Shown here: positions 45,503-54,721 of the stretch, piece after piece | How the letters are laid out: every line of letters begins with the position of its first letter | Numbering within the stretch: the stretch's first letter is position 1 | Assembly (NCBI RefSeq): GCF_000955805.1 | Contig: NZ_JYOA01000010.1 | Span: 38,516-102,515 of the forward strand | Source of the DNA: Pseudomonas sp. 21 | Lineage (GTDB): Bacteria; Pseudomonadota; Gammaproteobacteria; Pseudomonadales; Pseudomonadaceae | Length of the DNA: 64,000 nt | Direction: 5' to 3' | Program-made: the position numbers and the translations under genes | The notes under the pieces: generated by a model | Told to the model about the DNA's origin: nothing | Databases searched by the model: none | The model's input: the letters and a program-made list of their open reading frames with translations, nothing else

Positions 45503-45790
45503 GCTCACACGTTATTCCGAAGTGCTTGGAATATCGGGACTTATCGGAAAAATCCGTGGGTAGGAAAGACTCGCTCCCAGAGGATTGCGAACTACTCTTT
45601 AAAGCGTTCGGTAGCGCTTTCCGGTCTCCCCCCGAACCAGGACCGGGCGGCGCCGTCGGCAAACCTTCAGTGATGCCTATGGCACTCCGTGCGGGAGATG
45701 GCGCGTAATACAACACCCCGACCTATCCCTAGGGGGAATATCGCGCCAGGGAGCTCCGGCATCTCCCGCAACACTCTCAACATCGCACCA
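45503..45790. other. Intergenic stretch between convergent spuH and hacB terminators
   Basis: About 290 bp flanked by two terminators that face convergent genes, so neither gene needs it as a promoter. It holds a TATTCC / GGAATA dyad (45513-45533), a CGGA-aaaa-TCCG dyad just after, and an 8-bp palindrome CCCTAGGG near 45728. No protein-coding potential was recognised. A small RNA ending at the 45791 terminator is possible but unsupported. Confidence 0.4.
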
Positions 45791-45822
45791 ATGAAAAACC
45801 CCGCAGAGGCGGGGTTTTTCAT
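45791..45822. terminator. Bidirectional terminator downstream of hacB
   Basis: A 14-bp near-perfect stem with core AAAAACCCCGC / GCGGGGTTTTT and loop AGAG. The T-run is present on both strands. It lies 28 bp beyond the stop of the minus-strand acylase gene. Confidence 0.9.
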
Positions 45823-45849
45823 TTCCGGGTGGATCTTGTCGAGGGCGCT

Positions 45850-48237
45850 TCAGCGACGGACGGGAATCAGCCGCAGGATGCCCTTGGTGTTGGCCTTCAC
45901 CTCGTTGTCGTCATAGTGCTGTGGCAGGTACTGGCCTTCGATGTAGGCCTCGGCCTGGTCGTCGTAGTGCTTGTCGAACGGCACGCCGCTCTGGCCCACC
46001 GGGTTGATGCCCAGGCTGTGGGCCGGGTCGGCGAAGTCGATCAGCCGACGGGTGGACGGGCCGTAGACCACCTGCCAGGGTGCCGGGCCGACGCGGGCGG
46101 AGAGGTTGTTCGGCACCTCGTGGCCGCCAGGAGCGGCGAACGGGCCGACGTTGAAGAGGCGGTCCAGTGGCTTCTGCTGGCCCAGCGGATGACTGTGGGT
46201 GAGAGTGTGCGCCTTGCCCCACTGCCACTGCTTCGAGTCCTGGCCGAGCTTGGCGCGCAGGTGCGCCAGGCTGTCCTTCCAGGCGGCCTTGACGATATCG
46301 GCGCGGGTTTCCTTCTGCGGGGTCTTGCGGTTGTCCCACCAGGGCGAGTTCTCGTCGGCAGCCAGGCGCGGCAGGGCCACGTCGAGCACGCGGGTGGACA
46401 GCAGGTTGTCGAAGAAGGCGTCGCCCATCTCGTCGCGCATGGCGCCGTCGGCCACCTGGTAGAGCAGCTGGTTGAACACCGTGGCGGTCACGGAATCCAG
46501 CGGATGGTCGCCCTGCCAGTTGGCCAGGTTCTCCACCAGCGCCTTCTCTTCGTCGGTCGCCGCGGCTTCACGCAGGATCGGCAGCAGCGGCTTGAGGAAG
46601 CGCGGGCCATAGCCGGTGGAAGTGTCCAGTTGCAGCGCCTGGCTGTTCTGCAGGTCCCACTTCACCGAGTCGTCGGACAGGCGCTTGTTCAACTGCTGGC
46701 CGCGATCGGGCAGGTTGTAGTAGCCCGGCACCGGGCGGCCGTTGGCCGGCACCGGCTGGAAGTTGGCGGAGACGATGTAGCCACGCGGCGGGTTCTCTTC
46801 CTGCGGGTTCTCGCTGAAGGGGTAGAAACCGCTCTTGTCGGCCTGGCCACTGGCGCCGTCGAGGAGGAAGTTCGGATTGACCCCGTCCGGGCGCACCGGC
46901 AGCTGCGCCGAGGCCCACCAGCCGATGTCGCCGCGGGCGTTGGCCCAGACCACGTTGAGGCCCGGCGACTGGATCTTCGAGGCCGCGCTGCGGGCCTTGG
47001 CCAGGGTGTCGGCGCGGTTCAGCTCGTAGAAGGCGTCGAGGATCGGGTTCTGCGTTTCCAGGAAGGCCCACCACATGGAGACCGGCGTCTTGCCCGCGGC
47101 GGTGCCCAGCGCGTCGTTGACCAGCGGGCCGTGGGGTGAACTGCGCAGGGTGATCTTCACCGGCGCCTCGCCCTTCACCGCGATGCTCTGCTCCTCGCTT
47201 TTCAGGTCCGTCCACTGGCCGTGGTACCAGACCTGGTTGGGGTTGTCCGGGTTGACCTTCTCGGCGACCAGATCGACGTCGTCGTTCTGGAACATGGTCA
47301 GGCTCCAGCCGAACTGCAGGTTGTGGCCGAGCGAGGCGAAGGGGTTGAGCGCCTGGTAGTGGCCGTACAGCTCGAAGCCCGGCGCGCTGGCCTGCATCTC
47401 GTACCACACCGCCGGCACGGCGAAGCGGATGTGCGGATCGCCCGCCAGCAGCGGCTTGCCGCTCCTGGTGCGGCCACCGGAAACCGCCCAGGCGTTGCTG
47501 CCCTCGAACTGCGGCAGGCCGGCCTTCTCCAGCGCCGCGTGGCTCAGCCGGGCGATGGCGCTCAGGTCCTGCCAGTCGGCGGCGGCCAACGCCTTGGGAG
47601 TCATCACGCCTTCGGGATGCCAGTCGAGGTCGAAGACCTTCAGGTAGTCCGCGCCCAGTTCGTCGCGCACATAGGTCAGCACCGGCTCGGTGCGGAAGGC
47701 GGCGGCGAAGCTGTAGGCCATGTAGCCGGCGACGCTGACGGTGTCCTCGGGCGTGAAGGGGCGCTTGGGAATGCCGAGGATGTCGAACTCCACCGGGCGC
47801 GGGTGGCTGTCCTGGAACTGGTTGACGCCATCGAGGTAGGCGACCAGAGCCTTCCAGGCCGGAGAGTTCTTGTCCTGTCTGGCCACGTACTCGGCGGCAT
47901 GGTCGCGGATGCGCAGGCTGCGGAACATGCGGTCGGTGTCCACCAGCTTGGGCCCGAGCACCTCGGCCAGCTCGCCACGGGACAGACGACGGAGGATTTC
48001 CATCTGGAACAGGCGGTCCTGGGCATGGACGTAACCGATCGCCCGGTACATGTCCTCCTCGCTGCCGGCCTTGATGTGCGGCACGCCGCGCTCGTCGTAG
48101 CGAACCGTGACTTCGCTGGCGAGACCGGCCAGGGGCAGTTGTCCGTCGCGTACCGGCTGCTTGCCGTGCAGGTACCAGCCGGCGCCCGCCGCGGCAGCGG
48201 CGACGACGACAGCGAGGACAGTCAAAGTGCGTTTCAT
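45850..48237 (-). CDS. hacB: HacB-like acylase (penicillin/AHL acylase family, Ntn hydrolase)
   Basis: A 795-residue periplasmic Ntn hydrolase made as a precursor. The signal sequence (MKRTLTVLAVVVAAAAAGAGWYL) is followed by the alpha chain and a spacer, then the beta chain starting at S247 after the G246-S247 cleavage in EGSNAWAVSGGRT. Asn-rich SPGLNVVWANARGDIGWW is also family-typical. Position equals PA0305, HacB, which removes acyl chains from homoserine-lactone signals and certain amides. Start chosen at 48237 because of AAGGAG upstream. It is transcribed divergently from the AraC regulator. Confidence 0.9.
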   Translation of the reverse strand: MKRTLTVLAVVVAAAAAGAGWYLHGKQPVRDGQLPLAGLASEVTVRYDERGVPHIKAGSEEDMYRAIGYVHAQDRLFQMEILRRLSRGELAEVLGPKLVDTDRMFRSLRIRDHAAEYVARQDKNSPAWKALVAYLDGVNQFQDSHPRPVEFDILGIPKRPFTPEDTVSVAGYMAYSFAAAFRTEPVLTYVRDELGADYLKVFDLDWHPEGVMTPKALAAADWQDLSAIARLSHAALEKAGLPQFEGSNAWAVSGGRTRSGKPLLAGDPHIRFAVPAVWYEMQASAPGFELYGHYQALNPFASLGHNLQFGWSLTMFQNDDVDLVAEKVNPDNPNQVWYHGQWTDLKSEEQSIAVKGEAPVKITLRSSPHGPLVNDALGTAAGKTPVSMWWAFLETQNPILDAFYELNRADTLAKARSAASKIQSPGLNVVWANARGDIGWWASAQLPVRPDGVNPNFLLDGASGQADKSGFYPFSENPQEENPPRGYIVSANFQPVPANGRPVPGYYNLPDRGQQLNKRLSDDSVKWDLQNSQALQLDTSTGYGPRFLKPLLPILREAAATDEEKALVENLANWQGDHPLDSVTATVFNQLLYQVADGAMRDEMGDAFFDNLLSTRVLDVALPRLAADENSPWWDNRKTPQKETRADIVKAAWKDSLAHLRAKLGQDSKQWQWGKAHTLTHSHPLGQQKPLDRLFNVGPFAAPGGHEVPNNLSARVGPAPWQVVYGPSTRRLIDFADPAHSLGINPVGQSGVPFDKHYDDQAEAYIEGQYLPQHYDDNEVKANTKGILRLIPVRR

Positions 48238-48344
48238 GCGGCAACTCCTTGTTGTTATGCGGCGATTTTGCAGTGGATACCGCTCGTCGCTCATTGACCA
48301 AACGTCTCGCTACTGGAATTCTCAGGTCAATCCCTGGAGTGACC

Positions 48345-49394
48345 ATGGCCGCCCCCGAGCTGAACTTCCCCGCCACTCCGGCGCTGACCCAGTCCGCCAC
48401 CCTGCGCCGCCAGTTGTACGAGGCGCTCTCGGTGCTGGGCTTCGACCCCACCGATATCTACCGCCAGGCGCTGCAGAAGGTGCGCCTGCCGCCGCCGGCG
48501 CAGAGCGGTCGTCTGGTGCACGACGACGCCCCCTTGTTCTGGACGACGCTTGACGAAATTACCGGCGATGCCGATATCGGCCTGCACCTGGGGGAGGCGA
48601 TGAAGCCGCGCCTGCTGGACGTGGTCGGCTACCTGCTGATGGCCAGCAGCGACCTGCGCGAAGCGCTGCACAGCTTCCTGCGCTTCCAGCACATCCTCTC
48701 CGGCGGCTTCGCTGCGCAGATGCGCGAGGAGGGCGAGCAGGTACGGCTGATCCTCGACCTCAACTATCTGGGCACCAGCAACCTGCGCCAGCAGATGGAG
48801 TGTCTGATGCTGCTGTTCCTCAAGCTGCTGGCGCTGATCACCGACGATGAATTCCGCGTCCAGGCCATCGAATTCCGCCATCCGCAGCCGCGCCGGCTGA
48901 GCGAGCACCGGCGGCTGTTCGGCCTGACGCCGAGCTTCGGCAAGCCCCATGACGCCTTGCTGTTCGACCGCGCGCAAATGGCCCGGCCGTCACGCACCGG
49001 CAACCCCGTGCTGCACCAGTTGCTCACCGAGCACGCGCGGGAACAGCTGGGCACGCTGGACGAGAACGACCTGCTCAATCGCCTGCGCTACCTGATCGCC
49101 ATACGGCTGGGGGAGGAGGAGTGCACCCTGCAAAGCTGCGCCCGTGAGCTGGGCGTGCGGCCGGGGCTGCTGCAGCGCAACCTGGCGAGCCGGGCGCAGA
49201 CGTTCAGGGAAGTGCGGGAGGAGGTGCGCCGGCAGCGTGCCGCGCAGTTGCTGGAGCAGGGCGAGGCGATCCGCGAGGTGGCGCGGGCCTGCGGCTTTGC
49301 CGAGCTGTCGCCGTTCTATCGCGCGTTCAAGCGCTGGTATTCGGTGCCGCCCGAGCGCTATCGCCAGCGCCTGCTGGGCGGCACCGAAGGCTGA
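48345..49394 (+). CDS. AraC-family transcriptional regulator
   Basis: A 349-residue regulator with a long N-terminal ligand-binding domain of the Arabinose_bd type (DEITGDADIGLHLGEAMKP and following) and a C-terminal double helix-turn-helix (about 245-345), ending in GEAIREVARACGFAELSPFYRAFKRWYSVPPERYRQ. The ATG at 48345 follows GGAG. It is divergent from hacB by 107 bp and is the obvious candidate to control it. It corresponds to PA0306. The stop lies 3 bp from the convergent next gene. Confidence 0.88.
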   Translation: MAAPELNFPATPALTQSATLRRQLYEALSVLGFDPTDIYRQALQKVRLPPPAQSGRLVHDDAPLFWTTLDEITGDADIGLHLGEAMKPRLLDVVGYLLMASSDLREALHSFLRFQHILSGGFAAQMREEGEQVRLILDLNYLGTSNLRQQMECLMLLFLKLLALITDDEFRVQAIEFRHPQPRRLSEHRRLFGLTPSFGKPHDALLFDRAQMARPSRTGNPVLHQLLTEHAREQLGTLDENDLLNRLRYLIAIRLGEEECTLQSCARELGVRPGLLQRNLASRAQTFREVREEVRRQRAAQLLEQGEAIREVARACGFAELSPFYRAFKRWYSVPPERYRQRLLGGTEG

Positions 49395-49397
49395 GGA

Positions 49398-49910
49398 TTA
49401 CTCGGCCAGCGGGATTTCGCGGCTGACTTCCAGCAGCGCCATGGCGTCGAGCTGGTCTTCGACCTGCAGGAAGCGCAGGGCGCGCTGCGGCGAGACTTCC
49501 TTGGCGATGCGCTTGAGGTACTTCTCCTTCAGCTCCTGACGGTCGTCCTGCAGCTCCAGCACCTGCTTCTGCAGCTTCGCCGCGTCGTCGTTGCTGACCG
49601 AGCCGGTGTTATAGCTGTTGGCGTAGTCGATGATGATCGCCAGGGTCTGCTTGCTCAGCTTGTCCGCCTCGGTGCGGTAGCTGTTGTAGATCGGCCAGAA
49701 CTTCTCGGTTTCCTGCGGGGTGAGCTTCATGTTGGCTTCGACGATGCGCTTGCGCTTGTAGTCGATGTCGGCGATGCGGTTGTTGATGGCCTGCTTGTGT
49801 TGCTCCATCACCTGTTTGCTGTTGGGGGCATCTTCGGCGTGGGCGGCCAGGGGCAGCACAAGCCCGGTGGAGAGAACGGCGCAGAAGGCGAGGGCGGAAG
49901 GAAGACGCAT
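49398..49910 (-). CDS. Secreted helical protein of unknown function
   Basis: A 170-residue protein with a signal peptide (cleavage after LPLAAHA) and an almost entirely helical, highly charged mature part (MEQHKQAINNRIADIDYKRKRIVEANMKLTPQETEKFWPIYNSYR). The LTPQETEKFWPIY segment recalls the LTxxQ-type periplasmic stress proteins of the Spy/CpxP group, but I do not assert membership. It corresponds to PA0307 by order. It probably resides in the periplasm. Confidence 0.78.
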   Translation of the reverse strand: MRLPSALAFCAVLSTGLVLPLAAHAEDAPNSKQVMEQHKQAINNRIADIDYKRKRIVEANMKLTPQETEKFWPIYNSYRTEADKLSKQTLAIIIDYANSYNTGSVSNDDAAKLQKQVLELQDDRQELKEKYLKRIAKEVSPQRALRFLQVEDQLDAMALLEVSREIPLAE

Positions 49911-49998
49911 GCGAAAAGCTCCTTGGTAGCGAGCGGCCCTTCATGGGCCGGCGATCCAAGTGTAGTCACGGATTGGCCATCGTCTTCGTTGATGCGGC

Positions 49999-50574
49999 TC
50001 AGTGCTTTGCGCCATCCCAGGGGCAATAGCAGCCCACCGCCAGGGTGTGGGTCGCGTGGACCTGGCGGCCGCCCACCAGGGCATCGAGGATCGGCTCGAT
50101 GAAGCTGTTGCCCGAGGTGCACACCGCACCTTCGCTGTAGGGGCCGAAGTAGGCCAGCTTGCCCTGGGCATCCCAGATGGCCACGGCGGGGCTGGCGGGC
50201 AGTTGCTCGGCGCCGGGCAATGAGTCCAGCGCGCGCATGGCGTTCAGCGTGTCGGGCAGGTGGCCGCGGCTGCCGGGTTTCTGCACGGCGAAGAACTCAA
50301 CGCCCTGCGGGCCGAAGCGCTGGATCAGCTCGGCGAGGTGCTGCTGGTTGCCGACGTTGCACGGGCAGGCCGGGTCCCAGAAGTGCACCAGGCGGATCTT
50401 GCCGGGGCCGGCCAGTTGCGCGGGCAGCATCAGGTGGTCGCCGGAAAACAGCTGCGGCTGTTGGCTGAACGGGCGGATGAAGCGGTTTTCGTACCACCAG
50501 TAGGTGGCGAGCAGCGCGCCCAGGCAGAGCGCGGCGATCAGCCAGGTGAGCAGCGATTTTCGGCGTGTGGACAT
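49999..50574 (-). CDS. Membrane-anchored thioredoxin-fold protein (DUF6436-like)
   Basis: A 191-residue protein with one N-terminal helix (LLTWLIAALCLGALLATYWWY) and a periplasmic thioredoxin-like domain. The usual CxxC is replaced by CPC (C70 and C72 in WDPACPCNVGNQQH). Three more cysteines follow (C152, C182, C184), the last two in GCYCPWDGAKH at the C-terminus. The GPYSEGAVCTSGNSFIEPIL segment suggests redox or metal chemistry. The start at 50574 is the first ATG before the membrane helix. The frame extends further up but runs into the divergent hydrolase gene. Confidence 0.75.
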   Translation of the reverse strand: MSTRRKSLLTWLIAALCLGALLATYWWYENRFIRPFSQQPQLFSGDHLMLPAQLAGPGKIRLVHFWDPACPCNVGNQQHLAELIQRFGPQGVEFFAVQKPGSRGHLPDTLNAMRALDSLPGAEQLPASPAVAIWDAQGKLAYFGPYSEGAVCTSGNSFIEPILDALVGGRQVHATHTLAVGCYCPWDGAKH

Positions 50575-50697
50575 GGCGGCGACCAGTGACAGAGTCGGTA
50601 AGATAGCCGACAAGCTTGCCACGGGGGCGAGCGCGGCAGAATATCCCGCTGCTGCACGCGCTCCTTTCTCCACCCGCCTGTCAGAAGCGAAACGCCC

Positions 50698-51636
50698 ATG
50701 CCTGAAGCCTTCCAGCCCGATCTGCTGCGCACTCTGCTGCGACCTCTGACCGCAGAGGCGAACGAGGTCGGCATCGCGCTGTATCAGCATTTCTACGGCT
50801 TGGACCTGCACGCCCGTCACCCCGGCCTGCAGAGCCGGCTGGGCACCTTCGAGGCCGGCGGCTACCAGATCGCCGCGCAGTACTGGCGACCGGTGCTGGC
50901 GCGGGGAACCGTCGTCCTGCTGCACGGCTACTACGACCATATGGGCCTGTACCGCCACGTGATCGACTGGGCGCTGGGCATGGGCTTCGCGGTGCTGGCC
51001 TGCGACCTGCCGGGCCACGGCCTGTCGGGTGGCGCCGCCGCCAGCATCGGCGACTTCGCCGAATACCAGGTGGTGTTGGGCGCCCTGCTGGGCCAGGCCC
51101 AGGAATTGGACCTGCCGCAACCCTGGCATCTCTGTGGGCAGAGCACCGGCGGGGCGATTCTGCTGGACTACCTGCTCACCGGTGCGCCGCGCCCGGAACT
51201 GGGCCGCACTATCCTGCTGGCGCCGCTGGTGCGACCACGGGCCTGGGGCTGGTCGAAGTTCAGCTACCAGCTGCTGCGGCCGTTCGTGGATTCGATTCCG
51301 CGACGCTTCAGCGAGAACTCCAATGACGCCGAATTCCTTTCCTTCCTGCGCGACCGCGATCCGCTGCAGCCGAAGATCCTGCCCACGGCCTGGGTCGGCG
51401 CGCTGGCGCGCTGGATTCCGCGCATCGAGGCGGCCGGCCACGGCGCGCAGAGCCTGCTGGTGGTGCAGGGCGACGCCGACGAGACGGTGGACTGGCGCTA
51501 CAACCTGAAGGTGCTGGAGGACAAGTTCGAGAAGATCGAGTGCCTGCTGCTCACTGGAGCGCGACACCACCTGGCGAACGAGAGCGAAACGCTACGCAGG
51601 CGTTACTTCGATTTTCTCAGTGAGCGAATGGCATAG
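50698..51636 (+). CDS. Alpha/beta hydrolase (serine aminopeptidase / monoglyceride lipase-like)
   Basis: A 312-residue hydrolase. The oxyanion segment LLHGYYDH is at about 74-81. The nucleophile S149 is in GQSTGG, the acid is in QGDADETVDW, and the catalytic histidine is in GARHHLANE near the C-terminus. It has no signal peptide. The fold and motif spacing match the Hydrolase_4 (lysophospholipase-like) group. The substrate is unknown. It is divergent from the DUF6436-like gene. Confidence 0.85.
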   Translation: MPEAFQPDLLRTLLRPLTAEANEVGIALYQHFYGLDLHARHPGLQSRLGTFEAGGYQIAAQYWRPVLARGTVVLLHGYYDHMGLYRHVIDWALGMGFAVLACDLPGHGLSGGAAASIGDFAEYQVVLGALLGQAQELDLPQPWHLCGQSTGGAILLDYLLTGAPRPELGRTILLAPLVRPRAWGWSKFSYQLLRPFVDSIPRRFSENSNDAEFLSFLRDRDPLQPKILPTAWVGALARWIPRIEAAGHGAQSLLVVQGDADETVDWRYNLKVLEDKFEKIECLLLTGARHHLANESETLRRRYFDFLSERMA

Positions 51637-51789
51637 CGGGGATGATGCGGGGAAGGGGCCGCTGTGGTCGAGGGTGTGTCCCTACACTCCTTGCGCCATG
51701 ATCCTCAGGCGCCACCCTCTGTACAGCGGGTGCCATTCTAGGAGGGGCGTTCCTCGGAGTGGTCCTCAAGCGCGGTAGGTCTTTTCCGA

Positions 51790-52530
51790 TCACTGCCCGC
51801 TGGAAGAAACCGATAATCCTGCCTTAAGGGCGGCCAGGGCGGCGCGGTAGTAATTGCGGCCGGCCGGCGACTCGCTGAAATCGGCGAACTGCCCCAGCTC
51901 GGCATCGCTCAGGCCGCGATAGACATACAGCAGGGTGTTGTCGAGATCGGCGCCGATCTGGCTCATCAGCTTCTGCCGCTGGCCTTCGAGCATGCCCTGG
52001 GTGGTGCCACCACCGAGCAGGCCGGGGAGCATCTGGCTGAGGCTGTCGGCGGCCACGCTGGCCAGCGCCAGGCTGACTTCGGCGCCGGCTTCGCGGGCCG
52101 GCAAAATCTGGCTCAGGCGATGGACGATCTGCTTGCGCGCATCGCTGGCCTGCTGGCGCGGCAGGCCATTGGCGTACTTCTGCAACTGGTCGCTGCGGGT
52201 GGCCAGGGTTTCGGCGCCGGCGACCTTGCGGCCCAGCGGGGATTCGAAGAAGTTCACCGCCGCGGTGCTGTCCGGCAGGTTCTGGCGCAGGCCGTTGAGG
52301 GCGCGCTGGTCGATGTCGGCGGGGGCGAAGCGCTGGTTGCTGTTGTCCACCAGCGTCTGGTACAGCGCCGGCGGCAGGTTGCCCTGGTAGCGCTTCTGCG
52401 CGGCGTGCAGGGCGTCATTGAAGTGCGCTCGCTGTTCCGGCCAGCCCGCGGCCTGGTACAGGCGCTGGTAGTCGTCGGCCAGGGCAGGCATGCCCAGTAC
52501 AAGAAGGGTGAGGGCCAGCAGTACGCGCAT
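51790..52530 (-). CDS. Secreted DUF2059-domain protein
   Basis: A 246-residue exported protein (signal peptide ending GMPALA before DDYQRLYQAAG). The C-terminal DUF2059 pattern is clear: VYRGLSDAELGQFADFSESPAGRNYYRAALAAL. The first half (about 20-110) looks like a weaker copy with its own FFESPLGRKVAGAE. Function is unknown. It corresponds to PA0309-type genes by order. Confidence 0.82.
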   Translation of the reverse strand: MRVLLALTLLVLGMPALADDYQRLYQAAGWPEQRAHFNDALHAAQKRYQGNLPPALYQTLVDNSNQRFAPADIDQRALNGLRQNLPDSTAAVNFFESPLGRKVAGAETLATRSDQLQKYANGLPRQQASDARKQIVHRLSQILPAREAGAEVSLALASVAADSLSQMLPGLLGGGTTQGMLEGQRQKLMSQIGADLDNTLLYVYRGLSDAELGQFADFSESPAGRNYYRAALAALKAGLSVSSSGQ

Positions 52531-52630
52531 TGCAACTCCTTTTGGGCGGCAGGGATCGCTCGCCGGGGGCTATTGTCGGCAAGGCTTGCCCTGCTTGTCG
52601 AGACACTGGCGCCAGACGTTACAATACGCC

Positions 52631-53269
52631 ATGCATTTCGACCCCCCTTCTCCATTCATGCAAGGCCCCCTCCTGCAACGCATCGTTGACGACCTCGCCG
52701 ACAAGGGCTGGTCGCAGCAGGACGCCTTCCTTCCCGACGCCCTGATCGCCCGACTGGCGACGGAATGCCGTGCTCGCGATGCGGCCGGCAAGCTGGCCTC
52801 CGCCGCCATCGGCCGAGGTGAGGGGCAGGCGGTGCGCGAAGGCATTCGCGGTGACCGCATCCAGTGGCTCGAGCCCGGCCAGTCGGAGGCCTGCGACCTT
52901 TACCTGGGGGCGCTGGACGCGCTGCGCCAACAGATCAATCGTTCGCTGTACCTGGGCCTGGAAGACTTCGAGGGACACTTCGCGCTCTATCCGCCCGGGG
53001 CGTTCTACCAGAAGCACCTGGACCGCTTCCGCGACGATGACCGCCGCACCCTTTCCGCCGTGTTCTACCTCAACCGCGACTGGGCGGTGACGCAGGGCGG
53101 CGAATTGCGCATGTACCTCCCCGACGAACGGACACTGGACTTGCCGCCGCTGGCCGGCCGGCTGGTGGTGTTCCTCTCCGGCGAGTTCCCCCACGAGGTG
53201 CTGCCGGCCACCCACGAGCGTCTGTCGCTCACCGGCTGGTTCCGCCGTCGCGGCGACGCCCCGCGCTGA
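52631..53269 (+). CDS. 2-oxoglutarate-Fe(II) dioxygenase
   Basis: A 212-residue oxygenase of the prolyl-4-hydroxylase-like (P4Hc) group. Iron ligands are H129 and D131 (QKHLDRF) and H188 (FPHEVLP). R197 in ATHERLSLTGWF should hold 2-oxoglutarate. SAVFYLNRDWAVTQGGELRMYLP and LVVFLSGEFPHEV are the usual core strands. The start at 52631 is the ATG nearest the conserved part. A frame extends 47 codons up with no family match. It converges with the next gene, 12 bp away. Confidence 0.86.
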   Translation: MHFDPPSPFMQGPLLQRIVDDLADKGWSQQDAFLPDALIARLATECRARDAAGKLASAAIGRGEGQAVREGIRGDRIQWLEPGQSEACDLYLGALDALRQQINRSLYLGLEDFEGHFALYPPGAFYQKHLDRFRDDDRRTLSAVFYLNRDWAVTQGGELRMYLPDERTLDLPPLAGRLVVFLSGEFPHEVLPATHERLSLTGWFRRRGDAPR

Positions 53270-53281
53270 ACGCCGGGGGCG

Positions 53282-53830
53282 TCAGTGGCCCCAGATCTTC
53301 AGGGTGCCGCTGATGTCCTGGATGTCGCGCACTTCGATGCTCCCCAGCTTGCCGCCGCCCACGTAGAGATCGCCGGCCACGCGCAGGCGGATGGTCTGCG
53401 ACGGCAGTCCGCTGGCATTGAGCTGCTGGTTGATGGTGGTCAGGTCGGGCAGGGTCAGCGCCAGTTGCTGCTGGCCGCCGGCGCCCTGCACCACGTCTAC
53501 CTGCAGGGTCGGCTGCTCGACACCGAAGATCGGCAGGCTCAGGCCCAGCTGCGCGGGGCCGTAAGGCAGGCTGCCGCCACGCCCGTCGGGGCAATCGCCG
53601 GCACTCACGCATCCGTTGTCGATGAACACATTGCGTAGCGAGACGCTGCCTCCGTCGTCGTTCCACGCCACGCTGTCCATGTGCGCGAGCACGTCGGCGC
53701 GGATGCTGATGCCGTCCTGGCCGGTGACGGCGCCCAGGTGCTCGTTGTCCAGTGCCTGGAGTTCGGCGAAGGCCAGCGGCAGATAGGACAGCGCGGCGAG
53801 GGTGGCGGTGCAGAGCAAGAGACGCGGCAT
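53282..53830 (-). CDS. Exported DUF6160-type hypothetical protein
   Basis: A 182-residue protein with a signal peptide (ending LAFA) followed by ELQALDNEHLGAVTGQDGISIRADV, the opening typical of DUF6160 / FilA-like exported proteins. The rest is rich in beta-type sequence and ends with DIQDISGTLKIWGH. One cysteine pair (NGCVSAGDCPDG) could form a disulfide. Function is unknown. Confidence 0.78.
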   Translation of the reverse strand: MPRLLLCTATLAALSYLPLAFAELQALDNEHLGAVTGQDGISIRADVLAHMDSVAWNDDGGSVSLRNVFIDNGCVSAGDCPDGRGGSLPYGPAQLGLSLPIFGVEQPTLQVDVVQGAGGQQQLALTLPDLTTINQQLNASGLPSQTIRLRVAGDLYVGGGKLGSIEVRDIQDISGTLKIWGH

Positions 53831-54086
53831 GAGGGAGGCTCCATGGCGATTGGCCGATGCGCGAGTCTGGGCGGCGGCTTGCCGGGCAGCCAGTGCCGGG
53901 CGGCTGTTCCCGTCGAAGGTTGTGTTTCACCGCTGTGCCGACGATCGGCGCGCCGCTCAAGGACCCGACTTTCGGCGGGCCGGAAACCTGTTGCGACAGA
54001 CGCGCCGATGAAAGTTGCGTTACCCGGCGTGACCGGCAAACGGCGAGCGGCTAGTCTGTCCCCTTCCAAAAGGGAGTGATTCGCCT

Positions 54087-54581
54087 ATGCAGAAGGTTCT
54101 CGTCAGCCGCTGCCTGCTTGGCCATCGCGTCCGCTACGACGGCGGCGCGCACGGGCCGTTCGACCTGCTATCGCGCTGGCTCGACCAGGGGCGGGTGGTG
54201 GCGCTGTGCCCGGAAGTCGCCGGTGGCCTGCCGACGCCCCGCGCCCCGGCGGAGATTCCTGGTGGCCAGGGCATGGCGGTGCTGGAGCGCGCCCGTCCGG
54301 TGATGACGGTGGAGGGCGAAGACGTCAGCGACGCCTTCCTGCTCGGCGCCGAGGAAGCCATGGCGCTGGTGCGCCGCCACGACATCCGCCTGGCGGTGCT
54401 CAAGGCGCGCAGCCCTTCCTGCGGCAACCGCGAGAACTACGATGGCAGCTTCAGCGGCCAGAAGGTCGCTGGTGAAGGTGTCACCGCTGCCGCCCTCAAA
54501 CGCATGGGCGTGCTGGTGTTCAGCGAGGAAGAGCTGGATGCCGCCGCCGTCTGTCTGGCCGGGCTGGAAGCCGGGGGCTAG
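54087..54581 (+). CDS. DUF523-family protein
   Basis: A 164-residue cytoplasmic protein with the DUF523 landmarks: VSRCLLGHRVRYDGG at the start, CPEVAGGLPTPRAPAEI (about 42-58) and LKARSPSCGN (about 109-118). The three conserved cysteines suggest a metal or thiol function. Biochemical role is unknown. GGGAG precedes the ATG by 12 bp. Confidence 0.85.
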   Translation: MQKVLVSRCLLGHRVRYDGGAHGPFDLLSRWLDQGRVVALCPEVAGGLPTPRAPAEIPGGQGMAVLERARPVMTVEGEDVSDAFLLGAEEAMALVRRHDIRLAVLKARSPSCGNRENYDGSFSGQKVAGEGVTAAALKRMGVLVFSEEELDAAAVCLAGLEAGG

Positions 54582-54721
54582 AGCGCTCGCCGTCACTCGA
54601 AGATGCACTATTTTGCTTGAGCCTCGCGCCCTGGCGCCTATGCTTGTGCGTTCCATGCGTGAGGCGGGGCCGGCCTGAGCGGGTCCTTCGCCTTTCGATT
54701 TCCATGTAGAAGGAGAAGAAC

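Noticed and set aside
45680-45696. TGGCAC followed by TGC, resembling a sigma54 promoter
   Set aside because: The distance between the two halves is too short for the GG-N10-GC rule, and no gene on the plus strand follows before the terminator.
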